Assembly: GCA_937991645.1 (NCBI GenBank)
Contig: CALKPL010000020.1
Coordinates: 1-64,000 of the forward strand
DNA length: 64,000 bases
Origin: UMGS1783 sp900555065
GTDB taxonomy: Bacteria; Bacillota; Clostridia; Oscillospirales; UMGS1783
Reading direction: 5' to 3'
Part shown: one piece after another, positions 33,660 to 43,576 of the stretch
How the letters are laid out: each line of letters begins with the position of its first letter
How positions within the stretch are numbered: position 1 is the stretch's first letter
Notes under the pieces: model-generated
Told to the model about the DNA's origin: nothing
Databases searched by the model: none
The model's input: only the letters and a program-made list of their open reading frames with translations
Program-made: the position numbers and the translations under genes

Positions 33660-35498
33660 TTACGCGTTCGATGCGCGCAGGACGCGCATCGCCGCCTCGT
33701 CCTCGTACTGGCGGTTATACAGGCCTGCATAATGCCCGCCCGCCGCCATCAGTTCGTCGTGCGTGCCCTGTTCGACCACGCTTCCGTTCTGGACGACGAG
33801 GATCAGGTCGGCCTGGCGGATGGTTGAAAGCCTATGCGCGATGATGAACGACGTGCGCGCGTTAAGCAGGGTGGAGATGGCGTTCTGGATCAGCTGTTCG
33901 GTGTGCGTGTCTATGGAGCTTGTCGCCTCGTCGAGCACAAAGATGCGCGGGTCGGCAATCACGGCCCGGGCAAAGGACACCAGCTGCTTTTCGCCGGTGG
34001 AAAGGCGGTCGCCGCCCTCGCCGACTTCGCTGTCGTACCCCTTTTCGAGCTTCTCGACGACTGTGTCGGCCGAGACGCTCTTCGCCGCCGCCTCGATCTG
34101 CGCGTCGGTCGCGTCCAGCTTGCCGTATCGGATATTGTCGCGCACTGTGCCGGAGAACAGGTGCGGGTTTTGCAGCACATAGCCGATGCTGCTGTGCAGC
34201 CACAGCTGCGAACGCTTGCGGTAGTCCACGCCGTCGATGAGAATTTCGCCCTCTGTCGGCTCAAAAAACCGGCAGGCAAGGTTGACCAGGGTGCTCTTGC
34301 CCGCACCCGTCTCGCCTACGATGGCGACCGTCATGCCCTGCGGGACTTTTAAATTGAAATTCTTCAGCACATAGTCGCCGCCGTCAGGGTACCGGAAGGA
34401 TACGTTTCTGAATTCGATATCCCCATGAATCGGCTCCCAGTTCTCCGTCTTGGGAAACAGCGCGTCGCCGTATTTTTCAATCACCTCGGGCGTATCGGTC
34501 ACGTTCGGAGTTTCGTCAAGCAGGGTGCGCACGCGCTCAATATTGACCTGCAGGGACAAAATCTCCGCCAGCAGCCGAGCCAGGTTCTGGATCGGCTCAA
34601 ATATGCCGATGGCATAGGAGGTGAAGGCGGACAGGGTGCCAAGCAGCATCAAATGCTCATGCACCATCATCCCGCCGCGGCCGAGTACGATCGCCGCCGC
34701 CAAATAGCCGCAGAAAATTACGCCCGCAATGTACACGCCCGACATGCGGGCCGCCCGCGTCGTCTCGCGCAGCATCTTCCCGGAAAGGCCCTGAAAGCTT
34801 TTGTCGTTGTCCTTCTCGATTACGAGGGTTTTCGAGGTGCGCACGCCTGTGATGCCCTCGTTGTAGGCCGTGGTGATCATGGAGTTGATCTTGCGCTGGC
34901 GGCGGTTGCTCACAAGCAGCCGGCCCTGAAAAAACCCGGTCAGAAGCGCGAGAATGGGAACGACCACAAGCACGATCAGGGCCAGTTTCCAGTTGAGCAC
35001 GAACATGGCCACGAATACGCCCACAACGTAGACGAGCGACCACATCATGTCGATCAGCCCCCAGGCGAGCATGCTCGAAATGCGGTTGGTATCGCTCATG
35101 GTGCGCGCCATCATATAGCCGACGGGCGTGGTGTTGTAGTAGTTGAACGACAGCTCCTGCAGGTGCACAAAGCAGGCGCGCTTGAGGTCGCGGCCCACGC
35201 TCATTTCAATAAACATGGCGCGGCGGGTGAAAACGACCACGCCCAGGCACTGCAGAGTGACGACGACAAAGTACACCCCGGCAAAGACCCAGATCCCCTC
35301 CGTCGTGCCCTTCTCTATGAAATTGTCGATCGCATAGCGCTGGAACAGCGGCAGTATGATGTCGATTACCGAAATGGCGACGATAATGCCTATGGCCGTA
35401 AAAAACTGTTTTTTATATTTTGCCAGGAAGGGGAACAGTCCTTTCCACTTTTTCAGATCAAAGGACCGGCCCTTTTCCAGCTCTTCAAATGGTTCCAT
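33660..35498 (-). CDS. ABC exporter half-transporter, canonical nucleotide site partner
   Basis: The 612-residue protein has a six-helix exporter membrane domain (to about residue 330) and a nucleotide-binding domain with Walker A GETGAGKST, signature LSTGEKQLVSFARA and Walker B IFVLDEATSS with the catalytic glutamate. The signature deviates from LSGGQ, as is usual in one partner of heterodimeric exporters of the BmrCD/TM287-288 type. Its gene starts 6 bp after the neighbouring half-transporter stops, so the two are made together. The substrate is likely a drug or lipid. Confidence 0.93.
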   Translation of the reverse strand: MEPFEELEKGRSFDLKKWKGLFPFLAKYKKQFFTAIGIIVAISVIDIILPLFQRYAIDNFIEKGTTEGIWVFAGVYFVVVTLQCLGVVVFTRRAMFIEMSVGRDLKRACFVHLQELSFNYYNTTPVGYMMARTMSDTNRISSMLAWGLIDMMWSLVYVVGVFVAMFVLNWKLALIVLVVVPILALLTGFFQGRLLVSNRRQRKINSMITTAYNEGITGVRTSKTLVIEKDNDKSFQGLSGKMLRETTRAARMSGVYIAGVIFCGYLAAAIVLGRGGMMVHEHLMLLGTLSAFTSYAIGIFEPIQNLARLLAEILSLQVNIERVRTLLDETPNVTDTPEVIEKYGDALFPKTENWEPIHGDIEFRNVSFRYPDGGDYVLKNFNLKVPQGMTVAIVGETGAGKSTLVNLACRFFEPTEGEILIDGVDYRKRSQLWLHSSIGYVLQNPHLFSGTVRDNIRYGKLDATDAQIEAAAKSVSADTVVEKLEKGYDSEVGEGGDRLSTGEKQLVSFARAVIADPRIFVLDEATSSIDTHTEQLIQNAISTLLNARTSFIIAHRLSTIRQADLILVVQNGSVVEQGTHDELMAAGGHYAGLYNRQYEDEAAMRVLRASNA

Positions 35499-35504
35499 GG
35501 CGGT

Positions 35505-37340
35505 TCACGCTCCTTCCTGCGCCGACGCGGCGGGCGCGGCAGCTCCCGCGCCGGGCCGCATCTGGATATCGTATATGCTCTTATATATCCCGCCCTCAGC
35601 GAGCAGCGCGTCGTGATCGCCGCGCTCGGTGATCCGGCCCTGCTCCAAAACGATGATCTCGTCCGCCTGCATCAGCGTCGTGATCCGGTGCGAGATGATG
35701 ATCGTCGTCGCGCCGCGGCCGCGCGCCGCGAGCGACTTGCGGATGGCGCTGTCCGTCTGCGCATCGACGGCGGAAAGAGAATCGTCAAATATGATGACGG
35801 GCGTCTGCGCCAGCAGGGTGCGCGCGATGGCCACCCGCTGCTTCTGCCCGCCCGACAGGGTCACGCCGCGCTCGCCCACGACGGTGTCGTAGCCGTCTTT
35901 GAACTCGAGGATTTCACTGTCGATATGCGCGGTGCGCGCCGCGGCACGGATTTCGTCCATGGTCGCGTCCGGACGGGTGATGGCAATGTTCTCCCCGATG
36001 GTTCTCGAAAACAGAAATGGTTCCTGATTTATAAGGCCGATCTTCGCGCGCAGGTGTTCGACCGGGACGTCGCGCACGTCCACGCCGTCGACGAGGATAT
36101 CGCCGCAGCCCGCCGGCAGCTCGTACAGCCGGGTGAGCAGCTGGGCGATCGTGGACTTGCCGGATCCGGTGGAGCCGAGGATGGCCAGGGTCCTGCCGGC
36201 TTTTACGGTAAAGCTTACATCGTCGAGCACCGGCGCGCCGTCATAGGAAAAGCTGACGTGCCGGAATTCCACGTCGCCCGTGAGCGCCGGCAGCGCAGCG
36301 CCGCCACGGTCCTCCTCCCGCGCGCTCAGGATCTCGCCGATACGCGCAAAGGATACGCCGGATTTGCTCATCTCGGACAGGATCCTGCCCAGGTTGCGGA
36401 TGGGCCAGACAAGCATGCCGTTATACGAGATGAAGGCGATGAACGTGCCGAGCGTAATCTCGCCGTTCGCGGCGAAAATCGCGCCGAAGGTGATGACGAA
36501 CAGCACCTGCAGGCAACTGAAAAAGTCGCCCATGCCCCAGAACAGGCTCAGCACGTCGCCCAGGCGCATCCAGAGTTCCGCGAAATAGTTGTTCTTTTTA
36601 TCGAATTTCTCAATCTCATACCGCTCGCGGCCAAAGGCGCGGACTACGCGCATGCCGGTCAGGTTCTCCTGCACGTCGGCGGTCAGGTCGCCCTCCGCCT
36701 CGTCCGCATCCCGAAAACGCGAGCTGATCTTCCTATAAAATATAAACGAATACGCCACGACAATCGGAATAAACGCCAGCGCGATCAGCGACAGCGTCGC
36801 GTTCATGGCGAACATGACCGACAGGGCGAATATGATGAGAAATACGATGCGGAACACCTCGGTCAGCTGGCCCGCGATAAAACTGCGGATGACGTCCACA
36901 TCCGACGTACAACGCTGCACGATGTCGCCCGTCTGGTTGACGCTGTGCCAGGACAGCGGCAGGCGCTGGATGTGGTAAAACAGGCGGTCGCGCATGTTTT
37001 TTGTAAATGTCTCCGCGCAGCGGATGGTGCAGACGCGGTAGACGTAAAAACAGCACCCGGACAGGGCCGCGGACAACGCGACGGCCGCCGCCGCGTACAG
37101 AAGCAGCGTGCCGATGGACTTGCCCGCGATCAAAGCCTGTACGGGCGCCAAAAGAACGGCGGGCAGGTCAAGCGGCGCGTCGCCGATGACGGAGTCCACC
37201 GTAAGCCGCAGTATCTGCGGCGTTACCGTATTGAATACCGTGTTCAAAACCGAGCCGAGCAGCGCCGTGACGAACAGCCACCGGCACTTTTCAGAAAACG
37301 TCCACAGCATGCCCGGTCTAGTAATCTGTCTATGTTCCAT
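35505..37340 (-). CDS. ABC exporter half-transporter, degenerate nucleotide site partner
   Basis: The 611-residue protein is the second half of a heterodimeric ABC exporter. It has Walker A GSTGSGKST, signature LSGGQKQRVAIARTLL and Walker B VIIFDDSLSAVD. The residue after the Walker B aspartate is Asp instead of the catalytic Glu, the hallmark of the degenerate site in BmrC/TM287-type partners. I start at the ATG at 37340 (GGGAG 6 nt upstream); the open frame reaching 37751 continues into GC-rich intergenic sequence. It forms an operon with the downstream half-transporter. Confidence 0.93.
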   Translation of the reverse strand: MEHRQITRPGMLWTFSEKCRWLFVTALLGSVLNTVFNTVTPQILRLTVDSVIGDAPLDLPAVLLAPVQALIAGKSIGTLLLYAAAAVALSAALSGCCFYVYRVCTIRCAETFTKNMRDRLFYHIQRLPLSWHSVNQTGDIVQRCTSDVDVIRSFIAGQLTEVFRIVFLIIFALSVMFAMNATLSLIALAFIPIVVAYSFIFYRKISSRFRDADEAEGDLTADVQENLTGMRVVRAFGRERYEIEKFDKKNNYFAELWMRLGDVLSLFWGMGDFFSCLQVLFVITFGAIFAANGEITLGTFIAFISYNGMLVWPIRNLGRILSEMSKSGVSFARIGEILSAREEDRGGAALPALTGDVEFRHVSFSYDGAPVLDDVSFTVKAGRTLAILGSTGSGKSTIAQLLTRLYELPAGCGDILVDGVDVRDVPVEHLRAKIGLINQEPFLFSRTIGENIAITRPDATMDEIRAAARTAHIDSEILEFKDGYDTVVGERGVTLSGGQKQRVAIARTLLAQTPVIIFDDSLSAVDAQTDSAIRKSLAARGRGATTIIISHRITTLMQADEIIVLEQGRITERGDHDALLAEGGIYKSIYDIQMRPGAGAAAPAASAQEGA

Positions 37341-38870
37341 AGTATGCTCCCGAATATATCCTTTCGCCTGAGCGTCTCCACACAAAATTGAGAGCGCCCC
37401 GGCTTTCGCCGGACCTTCGCCAAAGCACACGTCAATTCTGCATATTACGCCCGCTTGCGTTTTTGCCGGGCGGGCCCGGACAAAACAAACTGATCCGCTC
37501 TCCGCGCAAAAGCGCCGCCGCCAGCATTTTTCGGGCCGGATCCAGACGCGCCGAACGCGGCGCGCCCTGCGCTGGCTTCCGAAACGGCGGGGTTTGCGCC
37601 GTTCTCTCTCTCGTTTACCGCGACGGGCCGGGCGGATACGGCCGCCCCGTCCCATCCGTACATGCGCGCGGCGTCGATTGCCGGCGCGTTCAGGCGCGGC
37701 GCGGACCCGGACAGCCGTAAACCGGCTGCGGACCGCCCGCAGGCGGCGCAAGCCGCGACCCGATCCCGACGTGCGCCGGACAGGGAGAGCCCTGCAGCCG
37801 CAGCGGCGCCATGCGCGTATCGGCGCACCGTCCGCACTCCGGCGCGGTTATGGGATTCGGCCGCGTTTGGGCCGTCTGGTTCCGTTCCCGTTGCAGATAG
37901 GGCCGGCATGCGCCCGGAAAAGCGGACTTTACAGGCTGAAAAGCGCGCGAATACACGGGCTGCCGCCGAACACGGCGCCTGACTGACTCCGCTTTTTACG
38001 CCTGCCATGGGTTCGCCTCCTTCGCTCCGGTTTACCATCCGCTCCGGTTTACCATCCTGATTCCGGGTTCGGCGCGGGCCTTGCGCGCGCGGCATAACCG
38101 CGCGCAGATCCAGGCGCCGCGCAAAGCCGGCGCGTAAAACGGACGGCGGGATCGCCGCGCGTTTCTCCGCGTTTTTCCTGCTATGCCTGAAAAGTATACA
38201 TGATCTTCATACGCCCTGTCAATACGCGGGATTTGCATTTTTACTCCCAAAAAACCGCGCGCGGACGAAGGCGCGGACGGATATGTTCAAGATATGGCGG
38301 GCGTCCGCCCTGCCGGCGCAAGCGCTTGTGTCCGCAGGCGGCGGCGACGGCGGGACCAACGCGTGAAAAAAGATGGAGTCCGGGCGGTTACAGGCGAGAA
38401 AAAATCGGGAGACGAAAGCGAACAGGGACGGCACGGAGCCTGCCGGACGGCCGGGCCCGGTACGCCGTTACCGGCAAAAGAGCAGGGAGGAATACAGCGC
38501 GGGTGATTCTATCCATAAAAAAACCCGGCAGCGCCGCAAACCCCGCCGCGGACGGCCGGGAGCGAATGACGGCGGCGAGACGGCGAACGGCGACGGCGAC
38601 GGCGGATTCCGGGACCACAGCTGCCGGAAGGGGATGCGGGCGGCGTCCGAACGCGCCCGGAATCAATCGGGCGCGCAGGGAAACGGGACGAAGCAGGCCT
38701 GCTTTTACAGAATGGACAGAATGGGCGGCGGGCAAAAACGGACCGCCGCCGGGCCCGGTTTTATTTGTCTGCGCCGGGCTTTTGCCCGCGCGGCCCGGTT
38801 CGACGGGCGCAGAGACCCGGCCCAAAGCCAGCCCTGTGAAAATGTGTAAAATTTTCAGTGAATTCACATA
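37341..38870. other. Long GC-rich intergenic region left of dnaA
   Basis: About 1.5 kb separate the leftward ABC operon from dnaA. Translations of the open frames are R/A/G-rich on both strands. The best candidate is a minus-strand frame 37445-38008 that begins with ATG after a good AAGGAGG. Its 187-residue product has no recognisable domain and almost no long hydrophobic or acidic stretches, so I do not call it a gene. The 15-mer CCCGGAATCAATCGG of the 99-bp array recurs at 38656. Sequence becomes AT-rich from about 38840. Confidence 0.5.
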
Positions 38871-38879
38871 ACGATAATG

Positions 38880-38908
38880 TTGCTTTTAAAGGGGAAATAT
38901 GCTATAAT
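38880..38908 (+). promoter_or_regulatory. dnaA promoter
   Basis: TTGCTT (38880-38885) and TATAAT (38903-38908) are separated by 17 nt in an AT-rich segment about 95 bp before the dnaA start. Confidence 0.7.
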
Positions 38909-39003
38909 AAATAAAACAAATCCACAAACTTCTTTCCGTCCCCGCCGTGCGTCCCCCGCGGCGGGGGCGGGGATTGAATCCAGAAAAAACAGGAGTGTTT
39001 AAA

Positions 39004-40329
39004 ATGGCGGCTGTCAAAGAACTTTGGAACAGATGCATGGTTATTATGGAGCAGAAACTACAGAACCCGGTTTCAATGGACGTGTGGCTCAAACAGATAC
39101 GCCCGGTGGAGATCACCGGCGAAAAGGCCACGCTTTCCGTTCCCTCCGCTTTCTACTGGGAAATCATCCGCGCAAAATTCTATAATGTGATTAAATCGTC
39201 GCTGGAGGAGGCCATCGGCTTCCCCATCGCCGTCGAGATCGTCGTGGACGCGGAGCGCGATAAGGAGGATGTTCCCTCCCTGCGGCCTGAGCTTTCCATC
39301 TCCACCCTCTCGCTCAACGAGGAATACACCTTTGAAAACTTTGTCGTCGGCAACTCCAACCGCTTCGCGCACGCCGCCTGCCAGGCCGTCGCCAACAACC
39401 CGGCCAAGGCCTATAACCCGCTGTTTCTCTACGGCGGTTCCGGACTCGGCAAGACGCACCTGCTCTACGCCATCATCCGCGCCGCAAGGGAGAAATTCCC
39501 CAACTATAATATTTTATATGTAAGTTGCGAGGACTTTACAAACGAACTGATCGAAGCCATCGGCGACGCGACCATGATCGACTTCCGCAACAAATACCGC
39601 GCCGTCGATTTGCTGCTGGTGGACGACATCCAGTTCATCGGCGGCAAGGAACAGACCCAGGAGGAGTTTTTCCACACCTTCGACACCCTCTATCGCGCCG
39701 GCAAACAGATCGTGCTCGCCTCAGACCGGCCGCCCAAGGAGATCCAGCAGCTCACAAGCCGCCTCAAAAACCGCTTTGAAAGCGGCCTGCTCGCGGACAT
39801 CCAGGTCCCCGACTACGAGCTGCGCATGGCCATCATCAATAAAAAAGCCGAATCGCTCGGCCTGATTCTGCCGCCGGAAGTGGTGGAGTTCCTCGCCAAC
39901 AAGATCAAAAATAACGTGCGGCAGATCGAAGGCGCGCTCAAAAAAGTGCTGGCGTTTAACCTGATCAACCAGACCACGCCCTCTATCGCCGTGGCCCAGT
40001 CCGCCGTGGCCGACATTCTCAACACAAACGAGCCGGTCGTGCTCGTCGTGGACAGGATCATCACCGAGGTCGCCCGCTATTACGGCATCTCGGCCGACGA
40101 CATCAAGAGCAAAAAACGCACCTCCAACATCACCATGGCCCGGCAGGTGTCCATGTACATCATCCGCGAAGTCTGCCAGCTCTCCCTGCCCCTCATCGGC
40201 GAGGAATTCGACGGCAGGGATCACTCGACCGTCCACCACTCCATTCGCAAGGTCGAGGCCATGATGGAGACCAACTCCTCCTTCCGCAACGCTGTCAACG
40301 ACATTATCCACACCGTCAAAGAGAAATAA
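39004..40329 (+). CDS. dnaA: Chromosomal replication initiator DnaA
   Basis: The 441-residue AAA+ protein binds DnaA boxes and melts oriC. The protein-interaction N-terminal domain (LWNRCMVIMEQKL) is followed by Walker A GGSGLGKTHLL and Walker B LLLVDDIQFIGG. The C-terminal DNA-binding signature is FDGRDHSTVHHS. AGGAG precedes the ATG at 39004. It begins the rightward block dnaA-dnaN-recF-remB-gyrB-gyrA. A perfect DnaA box lies inside its 3' end (40304-40312). Confidence 0.99.
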   Translation: MAAVKELWNRCMVIMEQKLQNPVSMDVWLKQIRPVEITGEKATLSVPSAFYWEIIRAKFYNVIKSSLEEAIGFPIAVEIVVDAERDKEDVPSLRPELSISTLSLNEEYTFENFVVGNSNRFAHAACQAVANNPAKAYNPLFLYGGSGLGKTHLLYAIIRAAREKFPNYNILYVSCEDFTNELIEAIGDATMIDFRNKYRAVDLLLVDDIQFIGGKEQTQEEFFHTFDTLYRAGKQIVLASDRPPKEIQQLTSRLKNRFESGLLADIQVPDYELRMAIINKKAESLGLILPPEVVEFLANKIKNNVRQIEGALKKVLAFNLINQTTPSIAVAQSAVADILNTNEPVVLVVDRIITEVARYYGISADDIKSKKRTSNITMARQVSMYIIREVCQLSLPLIGEEFDGRDHSTVHHSIRKVEAMMETNSSFRNAVNDIIHTVKEK

Positions 40330-40684
40330 ACCCGTGCTTTTCCGGCCCGGCGCGTTGTTTTCCACATTTTCCACAGAGTTTTTCTACACAGCTGTGTCAG
40401 AATCTTTGGAAAAAGCTGGACTTTCGACAGGGTTTTTCACTTTTTTTCGGTTTTGGTTCTAAGTTTTCCACTCTTTCCACATTTTCTCCGGTCCTGAATG
40501 GGGTTGTCCACACGCTCCGATTTTCTCCCAAATGCGTTTGCACAGGCGTAAGACGGGCGGAAACGGGCTTGTCCGAACGGAGAAGCAGGGGTTTCCACAG
40601 AATCCACGGCCCCTATTACTACTACGATATGACTTTACTTCTATTCCGCAGAATAAACGTTCCTTTTTGAAGGGAGGAAGCGCT
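40304..40684. other. Candidate oriC with DnaA boxes (dnaA-dnaN intergenic)
   Basis: A perfect TTATCCACA lies at 40304. One-mismatch boxes lie at 40358 and 40367 (two TTTTCCACA abutting), and at 40504 (TTGTCCACA). Weaker ones lie at 40464, 40473 and 40591. All point the same way. Homopolymer T tracts (40430-40450) could be the unwinding element. Gene orientation diverges around dnaA, which supports an origin here or just upstream of dnaA. The region upstream of dnaA (38840-38990) is also AT-rich but has fewer boxes. Confidence 0.7.
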
Positions 40685-41794
40685 ATGAAATTCACCTGTG
40701 AAAAGAGCGCGCTGAGCGAGGCGGTTATGAGCGCGATGCGCGCCGTCAGTCTGAAATCCACCATAGAGGCGCTGGAGGGGATTCTGGTCGCCGCTGAAAA
40801 CGGCGCCGTATCCGTGACAGGGTATGACCTTGAATCCGGAATCTGCACGACCATTGAAGCGTCCGTCGAAGAGGAGGGGCGCGTCGTGCTCGGCGCGCGT
40901 ACCCTTTCCGAAATGGTGCGAAAGCTGCCGGAGGGCGACGTGAGCGTCTGCACCGACGACAAGCTCGTCACCCAGATCCGCTGCGGCCTGTCCGAGTCGT
41001 CGCTCATGGGCATCGACGCGGGCGAGTACCCCGATCTGCCGCAGGTGCAGGGGAAAGCGACGCTGAAACTCAGCTTTGACGCCCTGCGCAACCTTGTAAA
41101 GCGCACGGTATTCGCCGTCGCCGTCACCGACGCGCGGCCTATCCTGACCGGCGTGCTGCTCACGGCCCAGGGCGATGGGATCACCGCCGTGGCTGTGGAC
41201 GGGTTCCGCCTGGGCCTTGCCAGAGAAAAGCTCCTGGGCGGCCCTGTCGAGCCGGTGAGCGTGGTCGTGCCCGGCAAGAGCATGAGCGAGATCGGCAAAA
41301 TTATCCGCGAGACGGACGAGGAGCTGACGCTCGATTTGTCCGACAAGCACCTGCGCATGGCCCGCGGCAACGTCACCTTTGTGTGCCGGCTGCTCGAGGG
41401 CGATTTCATCAACTATGAATCGGTCATCCCGACCGAGACGACGACGGAAACAGTCGTGGACACGGCGCTGCTGATCGACTCGATCGAGCGCGCGTCGGTC
41501 GTGATCAACGAGAAGATGCGCAGCCCCATTATTCTGCGCTTTGAGGAGACGGGCATCGGCGTATCCTGCGTAAGCTCGCTCGGAAAGGTGCTCGACCGCG
41601 TCCATGCCGTGACGAAGGGGCCCGAGCTGGAACTGGGCGTGAACAACCGTTATATTCTCGACGCGCTCAAGGCCTGCGAGACGCAGGGAGTGCGCGTCTG
41701 CATGCAGTCGAGCCTTTCGCCTATGATGATTCTGCCGCTGGAGGGCAACGACTTCCTGTTCATCGTCGTGCCCATGCGCTACAAGACCGAGTAA
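40685..41794 (+). CDS. dnaN: DNA polymerase III beta subunit (sliding clamp)
   Basis: The 369-residue protein is the ring-forming processivity clamp, with three repeated domains. The N terminus MKFTCEKSALSEAVMSAMRA and C-terminal MILPLEGNDFLFIVVPMRYK are typical, as is the length. GGGAGG precedes the ATG at 40685. The S4-domain gene (yaaA) often found between dnaN and recF is absent; a 418-bp gap takes its place. Confidence 0.98.
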   Translation: MKFTCEKSALSEAVMSAMRAVSLKSTIEALEGILVAAENGAVSVTGYDLESGICTTIEASVEEEGRVVLGARTLSEMVRKLPEGDVSVCTDDKLVTQIRCGLSESSLMGIDAGEYPDLPQVQGKATLKLSFDALRNLVKRTVFAVAVTDARPILTGVLLTAQGDGITAVAVDGFRLGLAREKLLGGPVEPVSVVVPGKSMSEIGKIIRETDEELTLDLSDKHLRMARGNVTFVCRLLEGDFINYESVIPTETTTETVVDTALLIDSIERASVVINEKMRSPIILRFEETGIGVSCVSSLGKVLDRVHAVTKGPELELGVNNRYILDALKACETQGVRVCMQSSLSPMMILPLEGNDFLFIVVPMRYKTE

Positions 41795-42212
41795 AGGACG
41801 CATAGAGTTTCCCGCGGTCCCGCGGCGACGGCATGCGGCCCGGCCGCGCGCGGGCAGGCGTGCGAAAAGAGCGCGCGAAAGAGGAGGCGGCCGCGCGCGG
41901 GCAAAGGATCCCGGGACAGCGCGCGCAAAAGAAAACGCATGGGAAAAGGGCCGCGCGCGAAAGGATACGGACAGGGCAGCGCGGGCAGCGCGCGAAAGAA
42001 GGCCGAAACTGCCGGAAGCGAAAAGATTCGTTTAAACGCAAAACGGCGTTTCAAAAACGCGCTGATAAAAGCTCGGCCCGGCATGTAAAGACAGATTCGG
42101 GCAAACGGGCTGAAAACGCGCGGACAGGCGGCGCAGGGCGCGTCCGTCCCGCGCAGACGCGGCCGGTTTTGCGGATAGGCCCGCGTATCAGTGATAAAGA
42201 AGGAAGCGCCGG
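41795..42212. other. GC/A-rich intergenic gap between dnaN and recF
   Basis: The gap is rich in GCGCGCGAAAG-type low-complexity sequence. A plus-strand frame gives a K/R/A-rich product without a ribosome-binding site. I find no remnant of an S4-domain (yaaA) gene. Confidence 0.55.
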
Positions 42213-43301
42213 ATGCAGGTATCACAAATCGAGTTCTACCAGTTTCGGAACCTGGAAAACCAGCTGCTCGCGCCCGGCAGGGGCACTACCCTGATTTATG
42301 GCGATAACGGGCAGGGTAAAACGAATATAATAGAGGCGATCTGGCTGTTTTCCTGCGGCAAGAGCTTCCGCGCGGCGGCCGACCGGGAGATGATCCGGTT
42401 CGGCTGCGACACGGCCCGGCTCAAAATGCGGGCGAGCGACCCGGTGCGCGACGTGGGCTTTGAGGCCGTGCTGCACCGCGAGCGGCGCAAGGAATTGTTC
42501 GTAAGCGGCGAAAAGCTGAAAAAAAACGCCGACCTGCTCGGCGGGCTGTGCACCGTGCTGTTCGTGCCCGACCACCTGCGGCTGGTGAGCGGCAGCCCGG
42601 GCGAGCGGCGCAGGTTTCTGGATATTTCGCTGTGCCAGCAGAGCAAGGGGTATATGGTCGCTTTGGGAGAGTACAACAAGCTGCTTGAGCGCAAAAACGC
42701 CCTGCTCAAGCAGGGCTACCGCCTTTCCGACGACGAGCTGGACGTATGGGACGAGTCGCTCGCGCTGCGCGCCGCGAAGATCACGGCCGCGCGCGCCGCG
42801 TATATCGAACGGCTGCAGGAGTTCTGCCTTGCGGTGCAGGAAGAACTGTCCGGCGGCGAAGAGGAGCTCGTCCTGTACTACGAAAGCCAGGTCGATCCGC
42901 ACATGGCGGAGGCGGATATTGCGGCGGCCTACCTGGAACGGCTGCGCTACGAGCGCGGAACCGACCTTTTAAACGGGGTCACGGGCGCGGGCGCGCACCG
43001 GGACGACCTCGGCATTGAGCTCAACAGCGCGCCGCTGAAAAAATACGGCTCGCAGGGCCAGAAGCGCAGCGCCGTGCTGGCGCTCAAGCTGGCGGAGGGC
43101 ATGGTGCTCGAACAGGCGTTCGGGTACAGTCCCGTGTTCCTGCTCGACGACGTGCTCAGCGAGCTGGACGAGGGAAGACGGGAATATATATTGTCCAAAA
43201 TCGAGGGCAGGCAGGTGATTATCACCGGCTGTACGCGCGAGGCCGCGCCCGCGGGCACGGTTCGCTATTATGTAAAGGACGGAAGGGCGGTGGAGGACTG
43301 A
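42213..43301 (+). CDS. recF: DNA replication/repair protein RecF
   Basis: The 362-residue SMC-like ATPase loads RecA at gapped DNA. Walker A is YGDNGQGKTNIIEAI, the signature region is GSQGQKRSAVLALKLAE and Walker B is FLLDDVLSELDEGRR. AAGGAAG precedes the ATG. Its TGA overlaps the ATG of remB by one base. Confidence 0.98.
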   Translation: MQVSQIEFYQFRNLENQLLAPGRGTTLIYGDNGQGKTNIIEAIWLFSCGKSFRAAADREMIRFGCDTARLKMRASDPVRDVGFEAVLHRERRKELFVSGEKLKKNADLLGGLCTVLFVPDHLRLVSGSPGERRRFLDISLCQQSKGYMVALGEYNKLLERKNALLKQGYRLSDDELDVWDESLALRAAKITAARAAYIERLQEFCLAVQEELSGGEEELVLYYESQVDPHMAEADIAAAYLERLRYERGTDLLNGVTGAGAHRDDLGIELNSAPLKKYGSQGQKRSAVLALKLAEGMVLEQAFGYSPVFLLDDVLSELDEGRREYILSKIEGRQVIITGCTREAAPAGTVRYYVKDGRAVED

Positions 43302-43576
43302 TGTACCTGCATCTGGGGCAGGACTATGTGATCGGCTACCGGGACATTGTCGGGATATTCGACATTGAGACCGTTTCGGTCGGCAAGGCGACACGCGCCT
43401 TTTTCCGGGAGAGCGAGCGGCGCGGGCAGATCGTGACCGTATCGGAAGAGCTGCCAAAATCGGTGGTTCTGTGCGATACGGCGCACGGGTATGTGACCTA
43501 TATTTCCCAGCTCTCGGCCGCCACGCTCAAAAAGCGGCTGCAGAACATGACGGGTTTCGAGCAGCGGCTGCCATGA
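43301..43576 (+). CDS. remB: Extracellular matrix regulator RemB (YaaB, DUF370)
   Basis: The 91-residue protein has the DUF370/RemA-like fold sequence (MYLHLGQDYVIGYRDIVGIF ... SVVLCDTAHGYVTYISQLS). RemA-type proteins bind DNA as ring oligomers and control matrix genes in Bacillus; RemB is its origin-linked paralogue. Position between recF and gyrB is the conserved one. Confidence 0.93.
   Translation: MYLHLGQDYVIGYRDIVGIFDIETVSVGKATRAFFRESERRGQIVTVSEELPKSVVLCDTAHGYVTYISQLSAATLKKRLQNMTGFEQRLP

Noticed and set aside
34425..37391. 988-codon plus-strand frame opposite the ABC genes
   Set aside because: It is antisense to two clear ABC transporter genes; its composition (H/R/D-rich) is typical of a shadow frame.
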